Part shown: one piece after another, positions 8,777 through 17,827 of the stretch
Layout: every line of letters starts with the position of its first letter
Numbering within the stretch: the stretch's first letter is position 1
Assembly: GCF_009755815.1 (NCBI RefSeq)
Contig: NZ_WRPK01000005.1
Span: 310,001 to 374,000 of the forward strand
Source: Flavisphingomonas formosensis
GTDB taxonomy: Bacteria; Pseudomonadota; Alphaproteobacteria; Sphingomonadales; Sphingomonadaceae
Reading direction: 5' to 3'
DNA: 64,000 bases
Translations under genes and position numbers: made by a program
The notes under the pieces: model-generated
Databases searched by the model: none
What the model saw: only the letters and a program-made list of their open reading frames with translations
Told to the model about the DNA's origin: nothing

Positions 8777-8917
8777 CGGGAACCTCTCAATGCGAAATTG
8801 GGTGATTAGCACAAATGTGGGGATCCTCCTATGCAGGCGCTCCACAGGCGCCGGAGTTTTCTTGCGACGGATTGCGTCACCCCGTTCGTTGAACCGGCGA
8901 ACATCGGGAGACGTGCC

Positions 8918-9328
8918 GTGATCAAAGCCTGTTCCATTCTTGCGTGCCTGTTTCTCGCCGCGCCCGCCCTTGCCCAGTCCGATTCGCCACCCGTCACGCC
9001 TCCCGTGCCGGAGGCTGCCGGCGGGGGTCTCACGCTCGATCAGTTCATCGCCAAGCAGAGCGAGCGGCTGACCGCGATGGATAGCGACGGCGACGGTCGG
9101 ATCAGCAAGGCGGAGATGAGCGCCGCGCCGGCACGCGGCGGCCGCGATCCTTCGCGCCTGTTCGATGCTATGGACGTCAATCATGACGGCTATCTCGACA
9201 AGAACGAGATTCGTGCCGCGCTTGCCAGGCGGTTCCAGCGCATGGACGCCAATGGCGACGGTATCCTCACGCCGGAAGAGCGTATGGCCGGGCGGATGGG
9301 CCGCGGCGGTGGTCGGGAGCGGCCTTGA
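8918..9328 (+). CDS. Secreted EF-hand calcium-binding protein
   Basis: 136 residues with a signal peptide (ACSILACLFLAAPALAQ, cleavage near residue 20) and three canonical EF-hand loops at about 55-66 (DSDGDGRISKAE), 86-97 (DVNHDGYLDKNE) and 110-121 (DANGDGILTPEE). It should bind calcium in the periplasm. GTG at 8918 is chosen because GGGAGA precedes it and the signal peptide then starts cleanly. It is followed 27 bases later by an ECF sigma factor and then by a small membrane protein and a metal-sensor-like protein, so it may take part in an envelope or metal stress response. The loops lack the Pro at position 2 seen in lanmodulin. Confidence 0.85.
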   Translation: MIKACSILACLFLAAPALAQSDSPPVTPPVPEAAGGGLTLDQFIAKQSERLTAMDSDGDGRISKAEMSAAPARGGRDPSRLFDAMDVNHDGYLDKNEIRAALARRFQRMDANGDGILTPEERMAGRMGRGGGRERP

Positions 9329-9355
9329 GCGCAGGCCTGACGGAAGCCACGGCGG

Positions 9356-9910
9356 TTGACCGGGCTCGATCCGGATGCGGACCTGGTCGCGCGCGTCGGC
9401 CGCGGCGACGAAGCGGCGGCACGGCAGCTCGTCGGCGCCAAGCTGCCGCGCGTGCTTGCGCTCGCCGGGCGCATGCTGCGCGACCGCGGCGAAGCGGAGG
9501 ACGTTGCGCAGGAAACGTTCCTGCGTGCCTGGCGGCAGGCTCCGCGCTGGCGACCGGGCCAGGCGCGTTTCGACACCTGGCTGCATATGGTGACGCTGAA
9601 CCTGTGCCGCGATCGCCTGCGCCGCCGGCGCGAGGTCGTGATGGCCGAGCCTCCCGACCTGGCCGATCCGACGCCCGGGGCGGAATCGGTGCTGGACGAG
9701 GCGGCGGAAGGGCGCGCGGTAGCCGCAGCGATCGCCGCCCTGCCGGATCGGCAGCGCGAGGCTATACTGCTCGTCCACTATCAGGACATGGGCAATATCG
9801 CGGCGGCCGAAGCGATGGGGATCAGCGTGGAAGCGCTCGAAAGCCTGCTGTCGCGTGGACGGCGCAGCCTGCGCCAGACTTTTGCCGAACGGAGGAAGGC
9901 CGATGACTGA
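9356..9910 (+). CDS. ECF-type RNA polymerase sigma factor
   Basis: 184 residues. Region 2 is clear: AGRMLRDRGEAEDVAQETFLRAWRQ followed by FDTWLHMVTLNLCRDRLRRRRE. Region 4 has ALPDRQREAILLVHYQDMGNIAAAEAMGISVEALESLLSRGRRSLR, a helix-turn-helix for the -35 element. It would direct transcription of a small stress regulon, probably including its own operon. The start is probably TTG at 9356, since it lies near the previous stop and gives a full region 2. The stop overlaps the next gene, a membrane protein likely to restrain it. Confidence 0.9.
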   Translation: MTGLDPDADLVARVGRGDEAAARQLVGAKLPRVLALAGRMLRDRGEAEDVAQETFLRAWRQAPRWRPGQARFDTWLHMVTLNLCRDRLRRRREVVMAEPPDLADPTPGAESVLDEAAEGRAVAAAIAALPDRQREAILLVHYQDMGNIAAAEAMGISVEALESLLSRGRRSLRQTFAERRKADD

Positions 9911-10298
9911 GCCGATGACGCCGGAGCGTTTTGCGGAACTGGCCGAGGCTTATGGCGCGATTGCGCGCTGGCCCGCCGATGCGCGCGACGCCGGTCGGAC
10001 ACTGGCCGAGGCGCGGCCTCATCTGGCGGCTCTGCTGGCCGAAGCGGAGGCACTGGATGCGCGGCTCGCCCGCTGGCGGATCGACGCGCCTTCCGCCGCT
10101 CTCCAGGGAGCGATCCTCGCGCAGCGGGGCCATATGGCGCGGCGTCGGATGCGCATCTGGTGGTCCGGCCTCGGCATTGCGACGGCGCTGGCCGGTGCAA
10201 CGGCCGGTTCCTTCGCTGCGGCTGCCACCTTGCCGCCGGAGCATGTGCTGAGCGACGACGCTACGGTCTTCGGCAACGTGCCCGCGCAGGAGGATTGA
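9903..10298 (+). CDS. Small single-pass membrane protein, probable anti-sigma factor
   Basis: 131 residues. A charged cytoplasmic N-terminal part (MTPERFAELAEAYGAIARW, then DARDAGRTLAEA) leads to one membrane segment (SGLGIATALAGATAGSFAAAA, about 90-110) and a short periplasmic tail. There is no zinc-binding HxxxCxxC motif. The gene overlaps the end of the sigma-factor gene by eight bases and is followed directly by a periplasmic metal-sensor-like gene. This order (sigma, membrane protein, sensor) is typical of an anti-sigma factor. The role is inferred from position and topology, not from recognised homology. Confidence 0.65.
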   Translation: MTEPMTPERFAELAEAYGAIARWPADARDAGRTLAEARPHLAALLAEAEALDARLARWRIDAPSAALQGAILAQRGHMARRRMRIWWSGLGIATALAGATAGSFAAAATLPPEHVLSDDATVFGNVPAQED

Positions 10299-10742
10299 AT
10301 GACGCCCCGCCTGCTCAAGATCGTCTGCGCGGCCTCGATCTTTCTCAATATATTCCTCGTCGCCGCCGCGGCAGCCGGTCTCTACTGGGCTCAGACGCGC
10401 CGGCCGATGATCGGCGCTGGTGCGATCCGTATCGCGGGCGCCGAGCTGCCCCAGGCCGAACGCCGTGCCTTCCGCCAGACGCTGCGCGCGGCGCGGCACG
10501 AGATCCGGCCGATGATCCAGGCGGATCATCAGGCCCGTCGCGATGCGGCGGCGTTGCTGCGTGCGCCGACAGTCGATCAGGCCGCGCTTGCGGCCGCGCT
10601 CGCGCGAGTGCGTGATGCCGACGTCCGCATCCGCACTCATGTAGAAGGGCGCGCGGTCGCCTTCGTCGCCACCTTGCCTCAGGCCGATCGGGAGAAGCTC
10701 GCCGCCGTGATGGAGCGACGCGCGGGGCTGCGTCAGCGCTGA
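10299..10742 (+). CDS. Periplasmic heavy-metal sensor-like protein
   Basis: 147 residues. An N-terminal membrane anchor (IVCAASIFLNIFLVAAAAAGLYW) is followed by a helical domain rich in Arg, Glu and Gln (RRAFRQTLRAARHEIRPMIQADHQARRDAAALL, then RDADVRIRTHVEGRAVAFVATLPQADREKLAAVMERR). This is the shape of the CnrX/ZraP-like heavy-metal resistance family, periplasmic helical hairpins that sense or buffer metals or misfolded proteins. The ATG follows the previous stop directly, so it is co-translated with the putative anti-sigma factor. It may gate the sigma factor. The bound metal is not evident. Confidence 0.75.
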   Translation: MTPRLLKIVCAASIFLNIFLVAAAAAGLYWAQTRRPMIGAGAIRIAGAELPQAERRAFRQTLRAARHEIRPMIQADHQARRDAAALLRAPTVDQAALAAALARVRDADVRIRTHVEGRAVAFVATLPQADREKLAAVMERRAGLRQR

Positions 10743-10806
10743 GCAGCGACGGAAATCGCCTTCCGCCACGTTCAAGCTGCATTCGCCGTTTGGGAAAGGT
10801 CATGCC

Positions 10807-12213
10807 ATGCCTGCATCCGCCGGCCTCTCGACTGCCGCGATCGCGCTGAACCGTTTCGGTCTCGGCGCGACCCCGGACAACACTCCTCCGGCTGATCCGA
10901 AGGCAGCGCTGCTCGCCCAGTTCGATCGCTTCGATCCGCTGCCGCATGGCTTCGCCGCGCTTCCTGACGCCGGCATGCTGGTGAAGGCCTATCAGCAGCA
11001 GCGCCAGGCCATGCGGCAGGCTGCCCCGGATCGCAGTCCCGCCCAGATCGCCGCGCGCCAGGATTTCGTCCAGGACGTCCAGGCACTCTATCGACAGGCC
11101 GTCCAGGCCCGCGCGCAGAGCGCGCTGGAGACGGAGGCGCCGTTCGTGGAACGGCTCGTCCATTTCTGGTCCAACCATTTCTGTATTTCGGCGGATAATC
11201 CGCAGACCAGCGCCTTTGCCGGCGCCTTCGAGCGCGATGCCATCCGCCCGCACGTGCTCGGCCGGTTCGAAGACATGCTGCTTGCGGTCGAGCGCCATCC
11301 GGCGATGCTGGTCTATCTCAACCAGCTTCAGTCGATCGGCCCCGGCAGCCCAGCTGCCACCCGCGCCGCGCAGCGCAATCCCGGCCGCCAACGGGGGCTC
11401 AACGAGAATTTGGGCCGCGAGATCATGGAACTCCACACGCTCGGCGTGCGCTCCGGCTACACCCAGACGGACGTCACCGAATTCGCCCGCGCGCTGACCG
11501 GTTGGTCGGTCGACGGGATCGGTCCGCAGGGGCGGCTCGCCGACGGCAATCCAGACGATTTCGTCTTTCGACCGCAACTCCACGAGCCTGGCACGCGCAC
11601 CATTCTCGGCAAGACTTATTCCCAGTCGGGCGAGGCGCAGGCTCGCGCGATCCTGCTCGATCTCGCCGGCGCGCCCGCGACGGCCAGCCATGTCGCGACC
11701 AAGCTCGCCCGCCATTTCGCTGGCGACACGCCCCCGCCCGCGCTGGTCGACCGGCTCGCCTCCGCCTTCCGCGCCGGCAAGGGCGATCTGCCAGCCGTCT
11801 ACAAGGTGTTGGTCGACAGCCCGGAGCCCTGGGCGCCGCGTCCGATCAAGTTCAAGACGCCCTGGGAATGGACTCTTTCCGCATTGCGAGGGCTCGGACG
11901 CGCGCAGGTTGGGGAGATGCAGGTCGCCGCGATCCAGAATCAGCTCGGCCAGCCCATCTGGAAGCCCGGATCGCCCGCCGGATGGGACGACATGGCGGCA
12001 AGCTGGGCAGCGCCCGACGCGCTGTTGCGCCGGGTCGAGTTCGCGCAGCGGCTCGCGGCGCCAGTGGGCGATCGGATCGACGTGCGTGCGCTCGGTCCGC
12101 GCCTCCTGCCTGCGTCCTTCGATCCGCAGACCGCAGCCGAGATCGCCCGAGCGGAAAGCCCGGCCGGCGCGCTCGCCCTGCTGCTGGTCTCACCCGATTT
12201 CCTGAGGAGATGA
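10807..12213 (+). CDS. DUF1800 family protein
   Basis: 468 residues, the standard length of DUF1800. Recognisable parts are AAIALNRFGLGATP at the N-terminus, LVHFWSNHFCIS near the middle, NENLGREIMELHTLGV, TEFARALTGW and LGKTY, and a C-terminal PDFLRR. The biochemical role is not established. These proteins almost always occur beside DUF1501 and are thought to be exported or envelope proteins. No strong signal peptide is visible here. It is followed four bases later by the DUF1501 gene. The upstream sigma-factor genes are on the same strand with a 64-bp gap, so common transcription is possible. Confidence 0.88.
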   Translation: MPASAGLSTAAIALNRFGLGATPDNTPPADPKAALLAQFDRFDPLPHGFAALPDAGMLVKAYQQQRQAMRQAAPDRSPAQIAARQDFVQDVQALYRQAVQARAQSALETEAPFVERLVHFWSNHFCISADNPQTSAFAGAFERDAIRPHVLGRFEDMLLAVERHPAMLVYLNQLQSIGPGSPAATRAAQRNPGRQRGLNENLGREIMELHTLGVRSGYTQTDVTEFARALTGWSVDGIGPQGRLADGNPDDFVFRPQLHEPGTRTILGKTYSQSGEAQARAILLDLAGAPATASHVATKLARHFAGDTPPPALVDRLASAFRAGKGDLPAVYKVLVDSPEPWAPRPIKFKTPWEWTLSALRGLGRAQVGEMQVAAIQNQLGQPIWKPGSPAGWDDMAASWAAPDALLRRVEFAQRLAAPVGDRIDVRALGPRLLPASFDPQTAAEIARAESPAGALALLLVSPDFLRR

Positions 12214-12217
12214 CGCC

Positions 12218-13366
12218 ATGATCGATCGCCGCAATTTCCTCGGCCAGGCGGCGCTCGGCGCCGGCGCGTTGCTGGTCGGCTCGCATATGGCGCTGGCCGC
12301 AGTGGAGACGGATCGTCGCTTCGTCTTCATCATCCAGCGTGGCGCGGCGGACGGCCTCGCCATCGTCGCGCCTTATGCCGATCCTGCCTATGCCCGGCTG
12401 CGGGGGGCCCTCGCGCTCGATCCGGCCAAGACGATCCGGCTGGACGGCAGTTTCGCCCTCCATCCTGCCCTGGCCGAGACGGCGAAAATGTACGCCGCTC
12501 GCCAGGCTCTGTTCGTCCACGCCGTGGCGTCACCCTATCGTGACCGCTCCCATTTCGATGGACAGAATGTGCTGGAGACGGGTGGTGACCAGCCTTATCG
12601 CCTGAGGGACGGCTGGCTGAATCGTCTCGTCGCCCTTCTGCCGCGCGCACGTGACGAAGCGGTGGCGCTTGCGCCCACGGTGCCGATGGCTCTGCGAGGG
12701 TCGGCGGAGGTCACCTCCTATGCGCCGTCCGCCTTGCCGCAGCCCAGCGATGATCTCCTCCTGCGCGCAGGACGGCTTTACGCGCGCGATGCGCAGCTCC
12801 ATCCACTGTGGACCGCGGCGCTCGAAGCGCGGGGCCTCGCCGAAGGCAGCGGCGCACGGCAGGATCCGGCAAGTCTCGGTCGCCTCGCCGCCAGCTTCCT
12901 CGTCAAGCCGAACGGCCCTCGCATCGCGATGATGGAGACTGGCGGCTGGGATACGCACAGCGGGCAGGAGGGGCGCCTCGCCGCGCAGCTCAAGGCGCTT
13001 GACATGCTGCTGGCCGCGCTGCGCGACGGGCTCGGTTCCGCATGGACGCAGACGACGGTGCTGGTCGCCACCGAGTTCGGCCGCACCGCGGCGGTCAACG
13101 GCACTGGCGGTACCGATCATGGTACCGCCTCGGTTGCCTGGCTGATCGGCGGCGCGGTCAGGGGCGGCCGTCTACTCACAGACTGGCCTGGGCTCGCTCC
13201 CGGGCAGCTCTATGAAGGGCGTGACCTCAAACCCACCCTGGCGCTCGATGCGCTGATCGCAGGCGCCGCTGCGGGCGCGCTCGCGCTCGATCCTGTGCGC
13301 GTCGCGCGTTCGATCTTCCCCGAAGCCACAGGCCTGCGCCCGGTCGAAGGACTTACCGTCACATGA
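12218..13366 (+). CDS. DUF1501 family protein, Tat-exported
   Basis: 382 residues starting with a twin-arginine signal (DRRNFLGQAALGAGALLVGSHMALA). The mature part shows the sulfatase/alkaline-phosphatase-like DUF1501 pattern: FVFIIQRGAADGLAIVAPY, SHFDGQNVLETGG, METGGWDTHSGQ, TEFGRTAAVNGTGGTDHG. The conserved His and Asp residues in the last two motifs suggest a metal site. No substrate is known for the family. Four bases separate it from DUF1800, a pair found in many bacteria, so the two products probably act together in the envelope. Confidence 0.88.
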   Translation: MIDRRNFLGQAALGAGALLVGSHMALAAVETDRRFVFIIQRGAADGLAIVAPYADPAYARLRGALALDPAKTIRLDGSFALHPALAETAKMYAARQALFVHAVASPYRDRSHFDGQNVLETGGDQPYRLRDGWLNRLVALLPRARDEAVALAPTVPMALRGSAEVTSYAPSALPQPSDDLLLRAGRLYARDAQLHPLWTAALEARGLAEGSGARQDPASLGRLAASFLVKPNGPRIAMMETGGWDTHSGQEGRLAAQLKALDMLLAALRDGLGSAWTQTTVLVATEFGRTAAVNGTGGTDHGTASVAWLIGGAVRGGRLLTDWPGLAPGQLYEGRDLKPTLALDALIAGAAAGALALDPVRVARSIFPEATGLRPVEGLTVT

Positions 13367-13447
13367 TGAGACGGGTATTCGATTCTGCGGGAAGGCGGCA
13401 GAGTTGGAGGAGGCGCGCGCCTTCGCGCCGCGACGTGGCGGCGTCCC

Positions 13448-15748
13448 CTAGAAATGCGCCTTCACCCCCAGCTTCCATCGCCGCGGCGCGGCCGGGCTGA
13501 GACTGCGCGGGTCGCTCGCGTCGGGCGCCTCGGCGAGGTAGACCGAGTCCGTCTCGCTGAACGTGCCATAGGTGGCATAGTGGCGGTCGAGCAGGTTGCT
13601 GATCTCGGCGAAGAGCCGCACGGGCCCGAACAGTCGAACCGCGCCGCGCAGGTTCACCACGGCGAAGCCTTTGGTGCGCGGCTGGAGATTGGCCTCGTCG
13701 CCGAACAGATATTGTCCGCCCTGGAGCTGCACGTCGCCGCCCAGGCTGAAGGCGTCGCCCGCATAGTCGATCGACAGCGTCGCGCGGTGGCGCGGAATGC
13801 CGGGCAGGCGGTTGCCGCGGCGTACCTCGATCGTGCCGTCGTCCGATGCGGCCGGATTGTCCGGGCTGTTGAGCGTCAGCGGCGTGCGATAGGTGGCATC
13901 GGTGAAGGCATAGCCGAACCGCGCGGTCCAGCGCCCCTGTGTCGCCGCGATGCTCGCCTCGACGCCCTGCCGCCGCGTGCGGCCGATATTCTGGAAATAG
14001 GCGCGGCCGCGCACATCCGACGCGATGAACTGGATATCGTCATAATTGCCTGCCCGATAAGCGGAGAGCATCCAGTCGATCGTCCAGCCGGACCAAGCGA
14101 CGCGGCCGAGACCTCCAGCCTCCCACGTCTTCGAGACGACCTGCTTCAACGGCGGATCGCCGACGAAGAAGTTGGTGAAGCTGCACGGGTCGTCCGGCCC
14201 TGCGCAGGACAGCTCGGCCGGCGTCGGCGCGCGGTTGGATTCCGAATAGCCGATGCGCAGTCGCAGTGCCGGTGACGCCTGATAGTCCAACTCGGCGCCC
14301 GGATTGAGGCGGGTGAAGTGGTGCCGCCCGTTCAGCGCAGTACCGATCCGATCGTCCAGCCGGATATGTGCGATGTTGTAGCGCAGTCCCAGTTCAGCCG
14401 ACAGGCGGGGGCCGAGCGGCAGCGTGTCGCTGAGGAAGGCTCCAAAATAACGCGTCCGCGCCGAGAGCGAGACGGGAGTGATCGCTCCGTCCGGCTGGTC
14501 GACGATCGGCCCGAGCCCATCCACGCCGCGCGTGTCGGTGAGCGCGCCGAGTTCGGTGGAGGAGCGGAAGCGGGTGTGGCTGCCGTCATAGCTGACGCCG
14601 ACGACGAACTGGTTGATGCCGCCGAGCAGCGGCCGCTTGTCGGCGAGCTGGACCAGCGCGCCGCCGGCCGTGGTGTGCGTCAGCGACCGGTTGAGCACGC
14701 CATAGGGGGCGCCATCGTCGAGCAGCGCCGGCACCTGGCGTCCGGTGGTGTCGAACAGGGCCGACTGATCGTCGTTGCTGTCTTCCAGGCAGAGCAGGCT
14801 TGCGTCGTCGTCGCAGGCTTCGACGTCGGCGGCATCGCCGTTCACGGTACGCTGCCGCAGCCGCTGGGCATAAAGGCTGGCCTCGATCCGGGTCGTGTCG
14901 GAAAGCGCCATCCAGGGGTGGAGGCTGATCCGTCCGAAGCGGTTGCGTGTATTGTCCGGCCAGGTGAACACCGCACGGCGATCGGCGGCGAGCAGTTCGA
15001 CCGGAGAAGATCCGTTGCCGGTCAGATCGCTGTCCGCGCCGATCAGCTTGATATGGAGACCGGCCTTGCTGCCGTCATAACCGAGATCGGCATAGCCATT
15101 GTATAATGTCGACGGCGAATAGCGGCGCCACCCGCCATCGTGGCTTTCCTGCAGCGCGACATAGGCGCTCCATGGGCCGTGCTGCCACCCGGCCTCCATC
15201 GTTCCTTCGGCCCAGCCGTAATTGCCGCCGGCGCCGGTGAGATCGAGCCCCTGGAAGCTGCGCCCGGTCTTGGTGCCGACCACCAGCGCGCCGCCCAGCG
15301 CGTTCAGGCCGTAGATCGGGCTCGCATCCTTGATCGTGATGCTGTCGATCGCAGCTTCGGGCAGCAGATCGAACTGGACCGTGTCGCCGAACGGCTGGTT
15401 GAAGCGCGCGCCGTCCAGATAGACGGCGATGCCCTGCGCCGTGCCCTGCAGCGGGGAAGCGGTGTAGCCATGGTAGACGAGATTCGGCTGGAAGGGATTG
15501 TCCTGCGCTTCCTGTAGCGAAAGCCCCGCGATATTGCGGGTCAGCGCGCCGAACATGTCGGGCGTGCCCGTGAGAGTGATCTGCCGGCCGTCCACCTTTA
15601 CGGCATCGTCCATGTCGAAGGCGTCGCCGGGGGCGATGACAATGATCGGTGGAGCTGCATCCGTTGCCCGGTCCTCGGCCTGTGCCCGTACGTGTACGAG
15701 CGTCGTCGCCGATACCGCGGCGAGCGCCAGCAGCGCGCCCTTCTTCAT
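13448..15748 (-). CDS. TonB-dependent receptor with acidic Cys-containing loop
   Basis: 766 residues with a signal peptide (KKGALLALAAVSATTLVHVRAQA). The plug domain holds NPFQPNLVYHGYTASPLQGT and GIAVYLDGARFNQPFGDTV, a version seen in a subgroup of receptors rather than in typical sugar or siderophore receptors. The barrel follows and ends in a Phe. Residues about 305-330 form a very acidic stretch with Cys312 and Cys320 (ACDDDASLLCLEDSNDD), probably an extracellular loop. ATG at 15748 has AGGGAGGA upstream. It lies just upstream of acetyl-CoA synthetase and the PQQ locus on the same strand. Cation import, possibly lanthanide, is a hypothesis from the acidic loop and the neighbours. Confidence 0.88.
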   Translation of the reverse strand: MKKGALLALAAVSATTLVHVRAQAEDRATDAAPPIIVIAPGDAFDMDDAVKVDGRQITLTGTPDMFGALTRNIAGLSLQEAQDNPFQPNLVYHGYTASPLQGTAQGIAVYLDGARFNQPFGDTVQFDLLPEAAIDSITIKDASPIYGLNALGGALVVGTKTGRSFQGLDLTGAGGNYGWAEGTMEAGWQHGPWSAYVALQESHDGGWRRYSPSTLYNGYADLGYDGSKAGLHIKLIGADSDLTGNGSSPVELLAADRRAVFTWPDNTRNRFGRISLHPWMALSDTTRIEASLYAQRLRQRTVNGDAADVEACDDDASLLCLEDSNDDQSALFDTTGRQVPALLDDGAPYGVLNRSLTHTTAGGALVQLADKRPLLGGINQFVVGVSYDGSHTRFRSSTELGALTDTRGVDGLGPIVDQPDGAITPVSLSARTRYFGAFLSDTLPLGPRLSAELGLRYNIAHIRLDDRIGTALNGRHHFTRLNPGAELDYQASPALRLRIGYSESNRAPTPAELSCAGPDDPCSFTNFFVGDPPLKQVVSKTWEAGGLGRVAWSGWTIDWMLSAYRAGNYDDIQFIASDVRGRAYFQNIGRTRRQGVEASIAATQGRWTARFGYAFTDATYRTPLTLNSPDNPAASDDGTIEVRRGNRLPGIPRHRATLSIDYAGDAFSLGGDVQLQGGQYLFGDEANLQPRTKGFAVVNLRGAVRLFGPVRLFAEISNLLDRHYATYGTFSETDSVYLAEAPDASDPRSLSPAAPRRWKLGVKAHF

Positions 15749-15832
15749 GCAGATCCTCCCTTGTCCTGACGAGAGGTTCGGGGAGGGCTGTTGCCGGCGC
15801 AACCAGACCAAAGACCAATAGGCAGGGACCGA

Positions 15833-17770
15833 TCAACCGGCGCGGCTCGCCACCAGTTCCTGCACGACGGACGGGTCGGCGAGCGTCGAAATGTCGCCTA
15901 GCGCGTCGAACTCCCCCTCGGCGATCTTGCGCAGGATGCGACGCATGATCTTGCCGGAGCGGGTCTTGGGCAGGCCGGGGGCGAACTGGATCGCATCCGG
16001 CGTCGCGATCGGCCCGATCTCGCGCCGTACCCAGTCCCGAAGGGCTGCGCGCAGCTCGTCCGACGCCGCCTCTCCTGCGTTCAGCGTGACATAGGCATAG
16101 ATGCCTTGCCCTTTCACGTCATGCGGCACCCCCACCACGGCCGCCTCGGCCACCTTGTCGTGCAGCACCAATGCGCTTTCGACTTCGGCCGTGCCCATGC
16201 GGTGGCCGGAGACATTGATCACGTCGTCGACGCGCCCGGTTATCCACCAATAGCCGTCGGCATCGCGCCGGGCTCCGTCGCCGGTGAAATATTTGCCGGG
16301 GAAGGTGGAGAAATAGGTGTCGAAGAAGCGGGCATGATCGCCCCAGACGGTGCGCATCTGCCCGGGCCAGGATCGCGCGATCACCAGATTGCCCTCCGTC
16401 GCGCCATCCAGCACCCGGCCCTCGCCATCGACGAGCTGGGGCTCGACGCCGAACAGCGGTCGCGTCGCGCTGCCCGGCTTCAGCGCGGTGGCGCCGGGCA
16501 GGGGGGCGATCATCCCGCCGCCGGTCTCGGTCTGCCACCACATGTCGATGATCGGGCAGCGGCTCTCGCCCACTATTTCGTGAAACCAGCGCCACGCTTC
16601 GGGATTGATCGGCTCGCCGACCGATCCGAGCAGCCTGAGCGATTGCCGTCCGGTGCCGGCGACATGATGATCGCCCTCGCGCATCAGCGCGCGCAGCACG
16701 GTCGGTGCGGTGAACAGTGTCGTCACCTGGTGACGGTCGACGATCTCCCAGATGCGCGCCGGCGTCGGCCAGCTGGGCAGGCCTTCGTACATCAGCGTCG
16801 TCGCGCCATTGGCCAGCGCGCCATAGACGATATAGGTGTGGCCGGTGATCCAGCCGACATCGGCCGCGCACCAGAAGACCTCGGGTGCGCGATAGTCGAA
16901 ACAGGCATCGTGGGTCAGCGCGGCCCAGAGCAGATAGCCGCCCGACGAATGGACCACGCCCTTGGGCTTACCGGTCGATCCCGAGGTGTAGAGGATGAAC
17001 AGCGGATCCTCCGCGTTCATCGGCTCGGGCAGGCAGGTCTCGCTCGCGGCGGCCAGCGCCTCGTCATAGCGGATGTCGCGCCCCGCCTGCATCGCGACGG
17101 GCGCGCCGGTGGCGGCGACGACCAGGACGTGGCGAACGCCGGGGCAGCGCGCGAGCGCCGCATCGACATTGGCCTTCAGCGGCACGCGCCGGCCGCCGCG
17201 GCGGCCCTCGTCGGCGGTGATCACGATCGATGCGTCGCAATCCTGGATACGGCCGGCCAGCGCGTCGGGCGAGAAGCCGCCGAACACCACCGAATGGATG
17301 GCGCCGATCCGTGCGCACGCCAGCATGGCGATCGCCGCCTCCGGGATCATCGGCAGATAGAGGATGATGCGATCGCCCTTGCGCGCGCCGAGCGCGCGCA
17401 GCGCATTGGCGCAGCGGCAGACCTCGGCGTGCAGCTCGGCATAGCTCAGCCGGCGCGGCGTCTCGGCCGGATCGTCCGGTTCCCACAGGATCGCGGTCTG
17501 CTCCGCGCGGTCCGCCAGATGCCGGTCGATGCAATTGGTCGCGACGTTGAGGATGCCGTCGGAAAACCAGCTTATGCCGAAGTCGGCGGCGTCGAAGCTG
17601 CTTTCGTCGATCCGCGTCGGCGTCCTGATCCAGTCGAGGCGGCCGATCTGATCGCGCCAGTAGAGTTCGGGCGTTTCGAGCGAGACGGCATAATGGTCCG
17701 AATAGCGCGCATTGTCGATGCGCGTGCCGGCAGCCCAATGCGTGGGAACTGCGATCAGATCGTCGGCCAA
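15833..17770 (-). CDS. acsA: Acetyl-CoA synthetase
   Basis: 645 residues, full length. It activates acetate (or a similar short acid) with ATP and CoA in the cytoplasm. Motifs are [11 protein letters not shown] (ATP loop), WWQTETGG (adenylate site), [23 protein letters not shown] (hinge) and [11 protein letters not shown], whose Lys is the acetylation-controlled catalytic residue. It lies downstream of the porin gene on the same strand, separated by a stem-loop. Within the PQQ alcohol locus it completes the path alcohol, aldehyde, acid, acyl-CoA. A propionate preference cannot be excluded. Confidence 0.93.
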   Translation of the reverse strand: MADDLIAVPTHWAAGTRIDNARYSDHYAVSLETPELYWRDQIGRLDWIRTPTRIDESSFDAADFGISWFSDGILNVATNCIDRHLADRAEQTAILWEPDDPAETPRRLSYAELHAEVCRCANALRALGARKGDRIILYLPMIPEAAIAMLACARIGAIHSVVFGGFSPDALAGRIQDCDASIVITADEGRRGGRRVPLKANVDAALARCPGVRHVLVVAATGAPVAMQAGRDIRYDEALAAASETCLPEPMNAEDPLFILYTSGSTGKPKGVVHSSGGYLLWAALTHDACFDYRAPEVFWCAADVGWITGHTYIVYGALANGATTLMYEGLPSWPTPARIWEIVDRHQVTTLFTAPTVLRALMREGDHHVAGTGRQSLRLLGSVGEPINPEAWRWFHEIVGESRCPIIDMWWQTETGGGMIAPLPGATALKPGSATRPLFGVEPQLVDGEGRVLDGATEGNLVIARSWPGQMRTVWGDHARFFDTYFSTFPGKYFTGDGARRDADGYWWITGRVDDVINVSGHRMGTAEVESALVLHDKVAEAAVVGVPHDVKGQGIYAYVTLNAGEAASDELRAALRDWVRREIGPIATPDAIQFAPGLPKTRSGKIMRRILRKIAEGEFDALGDISTLADPSVVQELVASRAG

Positions 17771-17792
17771 GCGTCTAGCTCCTTGGAAAAGG

Positions 17793-17824
17793 GAGGCCGG
17801 CGGCGGGCGTTTCGCCGGCCTCCA
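17793..17824 (-). terminator. Strong stem-loop between porin and acs
   Basis: GGAGGCCGGCG and CGCCGGCCTCC form a perfect 11-bp stem with a 10-base loop, just past the porin stop. On the minus strand it is followed by CTTTTCC, a short T run. It may end or attenuate porin transcripts before acs. Confidence 0.6.
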
Positions 17825-17827
17825 GGG

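Noticed and set aside
8918-9328. EF-hand protein as a lanmodulin (rare-earth binder) belonging to the PQQ system
   Set aside because: The 12-residue gap between the second and third loops recalls lanmodulin, but no loop has Pro at position 2, there are only three loops, and the gene belongs to the sigma-factor group 10 kb from the dehydrogenase.
15808-15832. GGTCCCTGCCTATTGGTC upstream of the acidic-loop TonB receptor as a regulon box
   Set aside because: It keeps the GGTCC arm but lacks the RGTAY centre and the right spacing.
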